Source: Sphaerolaimus hirsutus
Lineage: Eukaryota > Nematoda > Chromadorea > Monhysterida > Sphaerolaimidae
DNA length: 64,000 nt
Direction: 5' to 3'
Assembly: GCA_964036195.1 (NCBI GenBank)
Contig: OZ038459.1
Location: 16,799,206 to 16,863,205, forward strand
In this document: positions 53,601-63,885 of the stretch, piece by piece
How the letters are laid out: each line of letters begins with the position of its first letter
Numbering within the stretch: the first letter of the stretch is position 1
Made by a program: the position numbers and the translations under genes
Notes under the pieces: model-generated
What the model saw: only the letters and a program-made list of their open reading frames with translations
What the model was told of the DNA's origin: nothing
The model's database searches: none

Positions 53601-55560
53601 TTTGCAATTTTGTTTGCAGAAATAGCATGTTCTTGCTCAGAACAATATATAAATGATATTGGAAGTTGACGCGGATGCATTTGCATAAATTTTTGATGTG
53701 ACAACACAAAGCATAACTATGAATACTTCCTAAAATGATTCACAGCCTACCTTACACGCTTAAAAGCACACATAATGGGTACTACACCCCCAAAATTGGT
53801 TGTAAAAGCCATGAAAAAAAGCAACTGATGGATTGTATGCATGAAAGTGCGCGCTTGCGCGCAAAATTTTTGCATTTTACCTAGTGCTTTAGTACCAAAA
53901 TTTTTTGCCAGCGATTTTTTTTAAAAAAAATCGGTACGGGTGCTGCGATTTTTTAAAAAAATCGGAATTTTTAAAAAAAAAATCGCTTAAAAAAAATCGC
54001 TTGCCAACCCTAGCTATAACTATGCTGCAACTAATGGCAATCCATTTGTGACATGATTCATAGATGCTGGTAAAGCGTTCAATAGAGTAGACAGGAAAAA
54101 ACTTTGGCTGAAAATGGAATTGATGGGCATACCGAAACAATTGATAACAGCAATCTCTAATGTATACGCTCAAACTAAAGCTGTAATGACATATGGAGGA
54201 CATGAAAGTGACATATTAGACTACCTGATTGGAGTGGCTCAAGGGTGCTCACTCAGCCCAACATTGTATGCTATATACATACAAGATCTTGCTACAGAGC
54301 TCCTAAGTACAAATATGGGTACCAAATGTGGTGTGGGATTACATAAGATACCCGCACTGTTCTTTGCAGATGACATCATTCTTCTTGCCTCTAAAGATAG
54401 TGAACTAGAGCACCTGATGAACATCTTTAGCCAAAGGGCATGGAAATGTAGCGTAAGTATAAATGCATCCAAAAGTGAGGTGCTGCTCTGGGGGAAGAAC
54501 AATATACAAAAAAGATCTTGGTATATACATGTGGGAGATCAGTCCATTGGACATAAAGAGATAATCAATGAAACTGAGAAAATACAATATCTGGGAGTTA
54601 CAATCAATAGTGGAGAAGACCCATTCTCATCGCATAAAATGAATGTGATCTCAAACATGCAAAAATTGAGCAGCCTGATGGTGAGCGTCTTGCCACTGAA
54701 TACGGCCTACATCACCTGGAAAGCCTATGTGGTACAGAGGAGTATGTATGGTGTTGAAGTAACAGGCTTGAACGATAAACAACTAGCAGAAATAGATAAA
54801 ATATACATATCAACATTAAAAAAGGTGTTGAAACTACCAACAAGTTGCAGCAACAGTTCCGTACTTTTGGATGCTGATGGTATTTTACCATCAGACAAAT
54901 ACAACCATTTTACTATCAGACAAATACAACCATTTTACTATCAGACAAATACAACCAGCTAATTTTGACAAATGATAATTATATGTATAGAATGAACAAA
55001 TCACGATGGTTGGTCCGAGCGCATAAAGGTGACAAATGTCTGTCAAACAACAAGAGGCTACATATTGACAACACTAACAAGTACCTAGTAACAACCAGTA
55101 AGAACAAAATAGACCTGAAAGTAGATACAAGCAAACTACAGAAATCATATATTAAAAGACACATCTACCACCAGCGTAAGTTAAAAATAGAGATAAAAGT
55201 AAAGAGTGTGACTGCCATCAACCAAAGAGGGGGGGGAAATTGATCAGGCAGAGAGGAGTAATATACATTATAATAAGCTTAATTGGTTAGCAGCTCAGTA
55301 AAATGTGCTGAGAACAAGATCAGGAAAATCCCGCAAGATATGTAGATACTGTTCAAGCAGACATGTAAAGATAGTAGCTAATCTGCATCACATACTCTTT
55401 ATGTGTGGTGCAAATATACATGAACAACATAAACTTACACAAATACAGTGTACAATACCTTGCACATGGAAAGAAAACATTCTCGGAGCAAAAACATGTC
55501 ATGCGCACCAACAAATGTGCAATGAAATGATATGAAAATGTATCACACAGATAACCAATC
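50665..55560 (+). mobile_element. Decayed non-LTR retrotransposon (APE-type endonuclease plus reverse transcriptase)
   Basis: Broken plus-strand frames show, in order: a possible Cys-containing ORF1 remnant (50670-50873, 'ILICKICNNYNCVHRF'), endonuclease motifs ('YQNVR' near 51465, 'TGADILCFTET', 'TGGICTYIRKG', 'VRDFNGHIG', 'SDHNAML' at about 52220), and RT motifs ('QGGFRPGRRKLDNI' near 53240, 'FIDAGKAFNRVDRKKLW' near 54060, 'GVAQGCSLSPTLYAIYIQDL', 'FADDIILLAS' at about 54360). A C-terminal Cys/His motif follows ('CRYCSSRHVK...HHILFMC', about 55340). Frameshifts and stops make it non-functional. The layout fits the Jockey/CR1/L2-like side of the LINEs; the exact clade is unresolved. A hAT-like MITE (53298-54012) interrupts the RT. 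The 5' and 3' ends are not defined. Confidence 0.88.
53298..54012. mobile_element. hAT-like MITE with AATCGATTTTTT repeats inside the LINE
   Basis: The ends TAGGGTTGG and CCAACCCTA are flanked by the exact duplication GCTATAAC (53290-53297 and 54013-54020), splitting the RT frame. The core word 'gcgcgcttgcgcgcaaaatt' is the inverse of that in the 1350, 7837 and 38573 elements. Confidence 0.93.
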
Positions 55561-57660
55561 GATAGATCAATCTGCCCTGCTGGAATAACAGCAGAGGTGA
55601 CCATTACACATGATATAATTAAGTGGGGAGTGATGGGCAGACAGATGGTATGGCTGCCACAACACAGTTATGTCGGACACTCTGCCTTCCCTTGGGTGTG
55701 AGAAGAGCGTAACCTCGCCAAGAGGTATGGTGTCATGAATTTTCACCCGACTACTTTTTACTCAACCAAATTCTACTATGGCACACTGCCAAGTTTTAGC
55801 GATCTCACACCTACTCGTTGGATGAGCGTCAAAGTAAGGCAACGGAAAAACGACTACCGATTTAATTCGCAACGCACAATGGTGAATCCACCGGAGTGAA
55901 TTCACAGGTGTACGCTACATCAATTATGTTAGCATTTAGCGAATGGCGTTTTTATCAATGCGCTAGAAATTAGTTGAATGTCTAATTTACACCAAGGGGT
56001 CCGAAGTTTTTTAGAAGAGTTTTTATTTTAGGTGATTTTAGACTCAGAATTCACACATTCAAGTAGAACACAGGGAACAAACTGAGAGCGAGTTTCTAAA
56101 CAGCGGCACAAAACTTTCGAAATACTCCAAGAAATAAAACCGAAGCAATTCGACTGAATCGACCCCTACTCTAAATTACGGTACGCTTTTATACGCAACA
56201 ACATAAGCCAAGTCCAGACAGCACTTCCACATACCACGAGAAGCATACTTACAGCCGATTTGACGGACACACGGAATTTGAAAATAGACATACCTAAAAT
56301 TATTCACGGCGTCAGTTTGCAGGATATGTCGATCAAGGCACACACACAAAGAATTCACACACACAAAAAATGGATGGGAACAAAAATAGAAAAATGAATG
56401 AATGCGAGAAGAATGGAGAGAAAAGGAAAAACACAAGAGATACTGTAAAAACAAGTTTTAGCGCAAAAAAAATGGCGGGCGATTCAAAAATATTCAGCGA
56501 ACTCTACAGAAAATCCAAAACCACCACCACGAACGGGGAAACACACGGCGATAAGCGAAACGAATAGACAAGCAAACAATAATCCCATCAGCAAAAAGAG
56601 CGTATGGTAAACGAACACAACGTTGATATCCAAAACGTAAGACGCAGACGTATTATTAATGCACAATGACAAAATGTCGTAGGGGGGATAATCCATGATG
56701 AGATTAGGATACCGGTAAGGCAAACGGAATTAACTTTCACACTGACTGTCAAGGAAAACAAAAATTACGGTACCGTTTTAAAGACGCTGAACGGAAATTC
56801 CACTAAAGTGATAAACTACATATTCAAATCAAATCACCTTTACACTTATCAAAATATTCGGGAAAAACAGAAAAAACTAAGCGGCTTATTATTTCATCTC
56901 TTTGTATACTAAAGATCAATCACGAAATTTGCATAAATTCCTAAATATCCAAATGTCAAGCTATCAGTTTAGGAAAAGGAAATACTCAAAAACGATCTAG
57001 GATTAGGTAGATAAAAATTAGCGAAGTTGCAAAACTAAGAAAAATCAAATAAAAATTAACATAGTCGAGTTTTACCTATTCCCTGCCAAACCTAAAGTTG
57101 AAATAAATGTGAAATCGGTATGACGCAAAATACAAACGTAAATGATTGGCAACCAGAAACTTGACAATTTCAATCTTTTTAAAACTCAAATGCATGTTTA
57201 GATCGCATGACTTTAGAAATTCGAAACTGAACGAAATATTTAAGTGAATCCACTGCCACATGCCGAAACGCAACAGCCGCTAACCACCGAAGACACTTAT
57301 CTCTAGAAAATGACCACTTTCGCTGCTACACTACTCATTCTGCTACCAGAATTATAATTAATTCACCATGACTTTTGGTCCCATACGCACTGCACAAAAA
57401 CCACACCCCGAAATAACCGAACTGTTCAATCTAATCAAAAATAAGTACACTTGTCACTGTATGGGTGCTTGTTTCGATGAGATCGGCGGACTGGGCTGCT
57501 CTCACAGCAAGCCGAGGGAGTAGGCATTTAAACATGAAATCATGTTTGTCGAGTTAGACTCAATTCTTTTAATTACCTCTCATCTCAACACCAATCATCA
57601 CCGCACCACTATATTTCAGTGTACTTTTGTAAAATGGCTTGAAAATCAACTTTTGTCTTT
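55561..57660. other. A/T-rich region with no recognised gene or repeat
   Basis: No exon with splice support, no copy of the repeats seen elsewhere in the window, and only short reading frames. Part of it may be LINE 3' sequence or decayed retroelement. Confidence 0.4.
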
Positions 57661-58008
57661 CAACCGGAAATGCAGAAATGCACAGTGCATACTAGACCAA
57701 TAGCCACGGCCTTCACCTCCAAAATTGCAGCGAAAGTTAAAGTCAAATATCAACCTATGTGTCCTCAGTCATCACTGACCATTCACGCAATACGACACGT
57801 AACAACAGTGTCACTCCTTTTTCACTTAGAGGAAAAAAAATCAAACTTTAATTTGCAATCTAAACCACAGGTAAAAATTATTCTTTTAGTCAATTTGCCA
57901 CACAAATTGTTGCCATCTCACTTGTATCACTTCTTTACTCAAAAAAAAACTCTCTAATAGATAAAAAAAATATAAAAATTGAAAAAAACACCTATTTACA
58001 TCACAGCG

Positions 58009-58193
58009 TCAACTTTGTGTCAGATCCTCAATACCTCCAATCCTTTCCTCGGCCAAATGGACACACAAAACACAATGGGGCACCGGAAAAACGGAAATAT
58101 ACATTGCGTTGCCAGTGTAACGCAGCAACATCGCCAAAAACGTCAACGCCACGTTCGCCCACTGAATCGCCCAAACCCAACGTCGAAGTAGAA
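58009..58193 (-). CDS. Possible hydrophobic exon, product unknown
   Basis: On the minus strand an open frame of 60 codons follows a potential acceptor (CATTTCAG). It reads 'RRWVWAIQWANVALTFLAML' then 'YISVFPVPHCVLCVHLAEER', with one membrane-helix-like segment. A potential donor GGAG|GTATTG lies near its end. No neighbouring exon was found and no family is recognised, so it could be chance. Confidence 0.2.
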
Positions 58194-58647
58194 CTGAAAT
58201 GTTTTGATTACTGTAAGCTCGGAAGTGTAAACAAACCTCTACATAAATTCACTATATGAACGGTATATACATTTACGTTTAAAATTTTTGGAATTTCAAA
58301 ATTGTTGACGCCCACTTTTACTCACAATGGCTCTATATCTCGTAATGCTTAAATAAAAATAAAAATAATGGCTATGAAAACACAATAATTATTTCAGTAA
58401 TGTTAAAATGCCTGTACAAATATGATAATGAATTATTCAGAATAGGTAAAGTCCCATCTAAAGAAACCTGTATGATAATTACACAATTAGTCACTTTGTG
58501 AACTGTTGGTTGAATATTTGCGAAATATGACAAGAAAGGCACCTTCTGATTGTAGGTGCGGAAAAACGTGATCAAGTGTAGGTACAGCTACAATTGGGGG
58601 TGATACGGTATACCTATATTTATAATACTTAATAGGCATTCAATTTA

Positions 58648-59814
58648 CCGTATTTCTTCGAACCCCCCTTGAATTAACCCCGCCCCTCGAAATACCCCCA
58701 GGTGTTTTTGAGCTGGGAAAAAATAACTCTCCCCTCGAAATACCCCCGTCTGGCATTATGTACATCATGTATGCAATGTACGTGATGTATATATTGGTCG
58801 CAGTTTGAATCGCAGCTACACATATACTAAAATAGTTTGTGTAGCAATAGACGTTGATATGTCCAAATATACATAGGGTTCAAACGATATGACTTTTCGA
58901 AATTGATATTCGATATTCGATATTTTTTTCTGAAACTTGATATCGATATTCGATGTTTTTTTCTGAAACTCGATATTCGATATCGATACGATATGGAACC
59001 TCGATATCGATATTCGATATTAAAAAATGGTCGATATTCGATATTTCGATATTCGATATTGCGATTTGCTTTTGGTATAGCAAGGCATATTTCAAGTGAC
59101 ATATTGTATTTTCATGTGGTTGCACGCATGGTTAATCATCTCTTTAGTTAAATGTGAATGGTACAAATGATTTTAACAAGGTTTACATCACTCAAAAGTA
59201 GAACATGTAGAAAAAAACATGATGAATCAATGTGTATCAGACAAATAACAATTGGTAGATATTACAGTTCATACTGATAACCTGATTGCTAAGGTCATGT
59301 TGCAAAAAATAGAATATCAGCATATCTGGCTTCAAATTTAGCACTCAAACAAAAATGACATTATAAGTACTGTACTTTTACTCATCTAATACAATTCTCA
59401 GATCAGATCAAGCACATCAGATCAATCATAAATATCTCAAAATGAAACAAAATCAAACTTTTTTTAGGGATACAATATAGGTTCGATATATCGAAAAAAT
59501 GGTCGATATTTGATATCGATATTCGATATTTTTTCAAAATATTGATATCGATATTCGATATTAAAAAATAGTCGATATCCGATATTCGATATTCGATACG
59601 ATATATCGTTTGAACCCTAAATATACCCTAATTGAACACTCCCATTACCGGTTTTGGGTGTATAAAGCGTATCCTTTACTATGAATTTCGTGAAAATTTC
59701 TGATGAAATAATAGCCCTCCCCCTCGAATATGCCCCCCCCCTCAAAATACCCCCCTCAAAATTTCCACTCTGAAAAAATAAACCCCCTGGGGTTATTTCG
59801 AGGAAATACGGTAT
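58648..59814. repeat. CCGTATTT-family palindrome split by a GATATC hAT-like element
   Basis: 'accgtatttcttcgaacc' at the left and 'tatttcgaggaaatacggta' at the right; the insertion at 58874-59619 divides it. Confidence 0.8.
58874..59619. mobile_element. hAT-like element with GATATTCGATA repeats
   Basis: The ends TAGGGTTCAAACGATATG and ATATCGTTTGAACCCTA are flanked by AATATACA (58866-58873) and AATATACC (59620-59627), one mismatch. It is the same family as 40825-42940 but without nested insertions; the cores share 'gcaaggcatatttcaag'. Confidence 0.88.
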
Positions 59815-59909
59815 GTAGTGGTTAATAAATACATATTTAAAATTAGTTGAGCATGCGTGAAATGCGACACTAAATAATTTGAGCGACACTATAAATAGGT
59901 AGGTAGGTG

Positions 59910-60210
59910 TTTTCTAGTGACGGGATGGCGCCACGGCGCCGCCGAAGGGCGACGCGCCTTGATGCGCTTTTTCTGTAGCGCCATTGGCGCCTGGCGCCCA
60001 TTTTCCAAAAGGCGCCATCGACGCTTGGCACCCTTTTTCTTTGGTGTTCTTGGCGCTTCGCACGCAGTCCTTGGCGCAGTCGTTTGGCGCCCGGCACCAT
60101 ATTTATTGGATGGCGCCATGGGCATGGCACGCTTGGCATCCTTTTTCCGTGGCACCTGCGCCGCATTTCCGAATGGCGTCATGGCGCTTTTCCATCACTC
60201 GTTTTGTCTG
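59910..60210. repeat. GGCGCC-family repeat
   Basis: The left end 'ttctagtgacgggatggcgc' and right end 'gcgcttttccatcactcg' match the family ends. The interior is GGCGCC words with 'tttccaaaaggcgccatcga'. Confidence 0.7.
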
Positions 60211-60664
60211 CTAACTGTCTGATGGTCTTACAGTGGATAGCATCATTCAGGCTTGTAATTAACCCCCGTGTGTAATTTCCTGTAGATTACATTTGTGGTG
60301 CAGGTTGGCTCACATTGAATCATATAATTTTAATTTTTGTGCCTCAAAACAAACCTTGTTCACTATCGGTAAACTCGGCGGACATGATGGCATACAATGT
60401 TCTGAAAGAATACGCAACGACTGTAGCCTTAATCGAATGGGCACTTCGCCAAACGTGGCTGCACAAATTATTTAGCAATATGACGGAAACGAAATTAATG
60501 AAATCTTCCCGATAGACCTAGAAAAAAAACAATTGATAAATCTTACGTTAATAATGTTCGAAGAGTTCATGTTTCGTTAAAACGAGTGATTTCGCTCGTT
60601 TCTCAACAATTAGTTTTTCGTTTATACAACTCTTTCTGTACATCTCTATCTGCTTGTGGGTTAG

Positions 60665-60805
60665 GATGAGTGATGCGAAAAGCGCCAGACGTTTGACGCC
60701 AAGCACCAAAAGCGCCATGGCGCTTTCCCGAACCTTAGCGCCAAGCGCCAAAGGCGCCAGGAGCCCATGGCGCCAAGCGCCAATGGCGCCAGCGCCAAAA
60801 TGATT
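60665..60805. repeat. GGCGCC-family repeat
   Basis: 'gagtgatgcgaaaagcgcca' at the left; the interior has 'gcgccaagcgccaaaggcgc' words. The right end is eroded. Confidence 0.6.
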
Positions 60806-60899
60806 TTACTTTTAATGGTACAGGTGAGACACACAGTACCATTTTCTTCAATTTCGATAACTTGTGTTGCCGTGTGTCTATAACTTGTGCACCAGACCA

Positions 60900-60987
60900 G
60901 GGGCCAGATTTAATACTCCCTACAGATTTGTAGGGTAGGGCGTACGCCCTACCCTACAAATCTGTAGGGAGTATTAAATCTGGCCCC
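60900..60987. repeat. Perfect 88-bp palindrome, minimal form of the GGGGCCAGATTTAA element
   Basis: Every base from GGGGCCAGATTTAATACTCC inward pairs around the centre GCGTACGC. The ends match the 640-bp copy at 24316-24954. A copy this perfect implies either very recent origin or repair-templated formation. Confidence 0.95.
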
Positions 60988-61420
60988 AGGTGACAGTAGC
61001 CGAAAAAATTCCCCTCAAGATAGATGGATAGCTTAGCTGGTCTGGGTTAGATAGCTGGCCGATTGGGGTGGTAATACCAGCTCAGCCTCCTCCCCCTTGG
61101 AGACCCTGCACGCCTGCAGTTCCATGAGAAAGGTGAGCACACTCTACTGTGATATTCAATATACCGCATCAATAACAAAACAGGACAATTTTAAATCTCA
61201 TCACTATTTGTGATATGATGCATAATTTATCACATCACATTGTTGTAACATTCTTTATACAAAGCAAGCAGTGAAAATACCAATCACTATAAACAATTAG
61301 AAGTGGGAATGCAGAATGTAGATTTTAGAATTTTAAATGTTTGACAAAATTGCATTTGACACACATCTTTTTGCATCAATTAATGCAGAAAATTGTCAAG
61401 TATGTGGCGTTTTTAAAAAC

Positions 61421-61600
61421 ACTAGCGCCAATGGCGCCAGGGCACTATAGCGCCAAGCGCCAAAAGCGCCATGGCGCTTTTCAAAAGTCCAGCGCCAAGC
61501 GCCAATGGCGCCACAGCAAAATGGCGCCAAGCGCCATGGCGCATTTTGCTTTGGCGCTAGCGCAAGGCGCCAGCGCCATGGCGCTTTCACATCACTAGTT
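61421..61600. repeat. GGCGCC-family repeat
   Basis: The interior has 'gcgccaagcgccaaaagcgc' words, and the right end 'gcgctttcacatcactagt' is intact. Bases 61030-61420 include a short CTATCTATC-like patch and otherwise nothing recognised. Confidence 0.65.
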
Positions 61601-61713
61601 AGGATACATACGTGTTATTTTGGCACTTTTCCGCATAGTATCTAACATCCTGGTTCGATTTCAAACTTTGTCATTGCGCCAAAATTGCAGAAACGTTTTG
61701 TTCGCACATCACA

Positions 61714-61895
61714 TGTAGTGATGGAAAAGCGCCAGGAAAAATGGCGCCAGGCGCCAATGGCGCCATTCAAAATAATGGCGCCAGCGAAAATGGCGCCAGG
61801 CACCAATGGCGCCACGGCGCCATCTGAAAAAATGGCGCCAGGCGCCAGAAACAATGGCGCCGGGCACCAAAATGGCGCCAACAATAAAAGTCACC
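61714..61895. repeat. GGCGCC-family repeat
   Basis: The left end 'tgtagtgatggaaaagcgcc' is intact. The interior is 'ggcgccaggcgccaatggcg' words; the right end is lost. Bases 61900-62580 show nothing recognised. Confidence 0.65.
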
Positions 61896-62584
61896 ATTTT
61901 AGCATGTATATTCTAACAGAAGCATTTTTTTGTTAAGGGTAATATGTTATAATGGTTACCTGATGAATAAAAAACACAACAACATCATAATCAAGGATAT
62001 AATACATTTATCAAGTCACATGTCATTTGTGGTTGTAAACAATTTACAATTGACCCTGAAGTGACATGAGACAGCATTAAATTGGTGATTTGTACAGAAA
62101 ATCTATTTTATGTTGAGTTGCCACATATTTATCCCACCTTCAAATGAAAATTTTGTTACATGTAAAAATGAAATTAGATAGGGTAGTGTTTAGAATAGAA
62201 CAGAAGGTAATAAGAATGCATTGAGAATGATGTTTCATATTTTGTATTTTGTATAGAAGGAAATTGACTAGTTGTTAAATCTGCTACTACCATTATCACA
62301 GATTATTACATGCTAGCAAGCATAGATGGAAGTTATCACACTAGAGTGTAACAAAACTGGTGTAAATGCACTAGTGTTATTTTTTGCCATGCCAAATGAA
62401 AGCATTCTGGTGCTAATCTCAGCGTGGGGGCATAGTGTTGCTGTTTATGTAGAATAAAAACAATGAACAGCAAGCCAAACTTGTAATTCTAGCAAAAAAT
62501 GACATGGTTGAATATGCTAAATAATAAAATGATGTCACTCAGCAGATAAGGTACTTGTATATGGAATAATGTAAGCACTCATCG

Positions 62585-62802
62585 CGGCATTTTGGCGCCA
62601 TTTCTGGCGCCATGAAAAATAATGGCGCCGGGCGCCAAATTGGCGCCAGCAACAATGGCGCCAAGCGCCAAGGGCGCCATGGCGTCATTCGAAATGATGG
62701 CGCCAGCGCCAAGAGGGCGCCAGAGAAAATGGCGCCATGGCGCTGGCGCCGTTTGGCGCCATCAAATGGCGCCAGCGCCATGGCGACATTCCATCACTAA
62801 TC
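62585..62802. repeat. GGCGCC-family repeat
   Basis: Dense 'ggcgccagcgccaagagggc' words; the right end 'gacattccatcactaatcac' fits the family. A smaller remnant is at 62943-63005. Confidence 0.65.
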
Positions 62803-63031
62803 ACATGGTTGCACAAAAGTAATATCGACCAGGGACAGAGCGAAAATCATCCGTCCAAACTTGAATGTGAGACATAAGTATTAGGAATTAAGTCCAACAA
62901 CACAAGTTACAAGTGATGAAGTGATATGAAAGCGCTTCTCTGATCCATGGCGCCAAGCGCCATGGCGCCTTTTGCATTGGCGCTAGCACCAGGTGCCAGC
63001 GGTGTGGCTCTTTTACATCACATTCACTACT

Positions 63032-63261
63032 AGTTCCGCAAAATGAGAAGTGAGAAGTGACATGGCAAAGGCGAAGTAAAAGCGCAAAGGCGAAGTGAAA
63101 TGGCAAGTGAATTGGCAGATGAAATGGCGAAAGGGAAGAGAAATTACTTTTATTATTATTTTTTTACTTCGCTTTTGCCAATTCACTTGCCGTTTCACTT
63201 CGCCTTTGCGCTTTTACTTCGCCTTTGCCATTTCACTTCTTACTTCTCATTTTGCGGAACT
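63032..63261. repeat. 230-bp palindromic element with AGTTCCGCAAAATG ends
   Basis: 'agttccgcaaaatgagaagt' pairs with 'cttctcattttgcggaact'. Both arms repeat 'aaaggcgaagtaaaagcgca' words. Confidence 0.88.
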
Positions 63262-63675
63262 GGCCCCTGGTCTGTTCCAACCAGAAAAGTAAAAAATTAT
63301 CGCCTAAAACGCCTATTAAAATCGCCTAAAACATTTTCAAGGTTTTACTTCAGGGTTCTCACTTTTTATATCAAAAATGCTGTTGAGTTGACTCAAATTT
63401 GCTTACTTAAGTACACTGCGTGCACGTGCAATATGTTTTTCAATAGGATTTTCGTTTGATTTTCCATATTTATCAATTAGTAAAATAAACAGACAAAATT
63501 CATCTTATAAATTAACGTACCCTCGCCACCTACACCATCTACCTATATCGCTAATTGTATTGTGGTTCCGCCTTAATCTGTTTTTCAACAATATAAACTG
63601 TAAACAGCATGGCTTGATCCCGTGGCGTCACCGCAACCGTGTACCACATAGTAATTCACTCACCGTACTGCGGTT

Positions 63676-63762
63676 ATGGCACGCGATAAAAACCTGACTT
63701 TACAAAAAAACACAGACGGCGAGACCGCGACGCAATCCGTTAGCCAGACAAATGATGTAAAA
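63676..63762 (+). CDS. Possible first exon of a gene running off the window
   Basis: An ATG opens 29 codons (MARDKNLTLQ ... SVSQTNDVK) up to a good donor, AAA|GTAGGTAT. The composition is protein-like and outside any repeat. Downstream sequence holds two direct copies of an AATAGAAGGGCGG repeat. No second exon is visible before the window ends, and the product is unknown. Confidence 0.3.
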
Positions 63763-63779
63763 GTAGGTATCGTATTTCT

Positions 63780-63885
63780 TCTAATAGAAGGGCGGGCTCC
63801 AATAGAAGGTACACACTTTTGACTTAATTTGGTCCACGAAATAAATAGAAGGGCGGTCTCCAATAGAAGGTACACAAAGTACTGG
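63780..63885. repeat. Direct repeat AATAGAAGGGCGG..CCAATAGAAGGTACACA
   Basis: Two copies at about 63784-63816 and 63844-63878, one base apart in the shared 'gggcggKctccaatagaagg' segment. Not seen elsewhere in the window. Confidence 0.6.
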
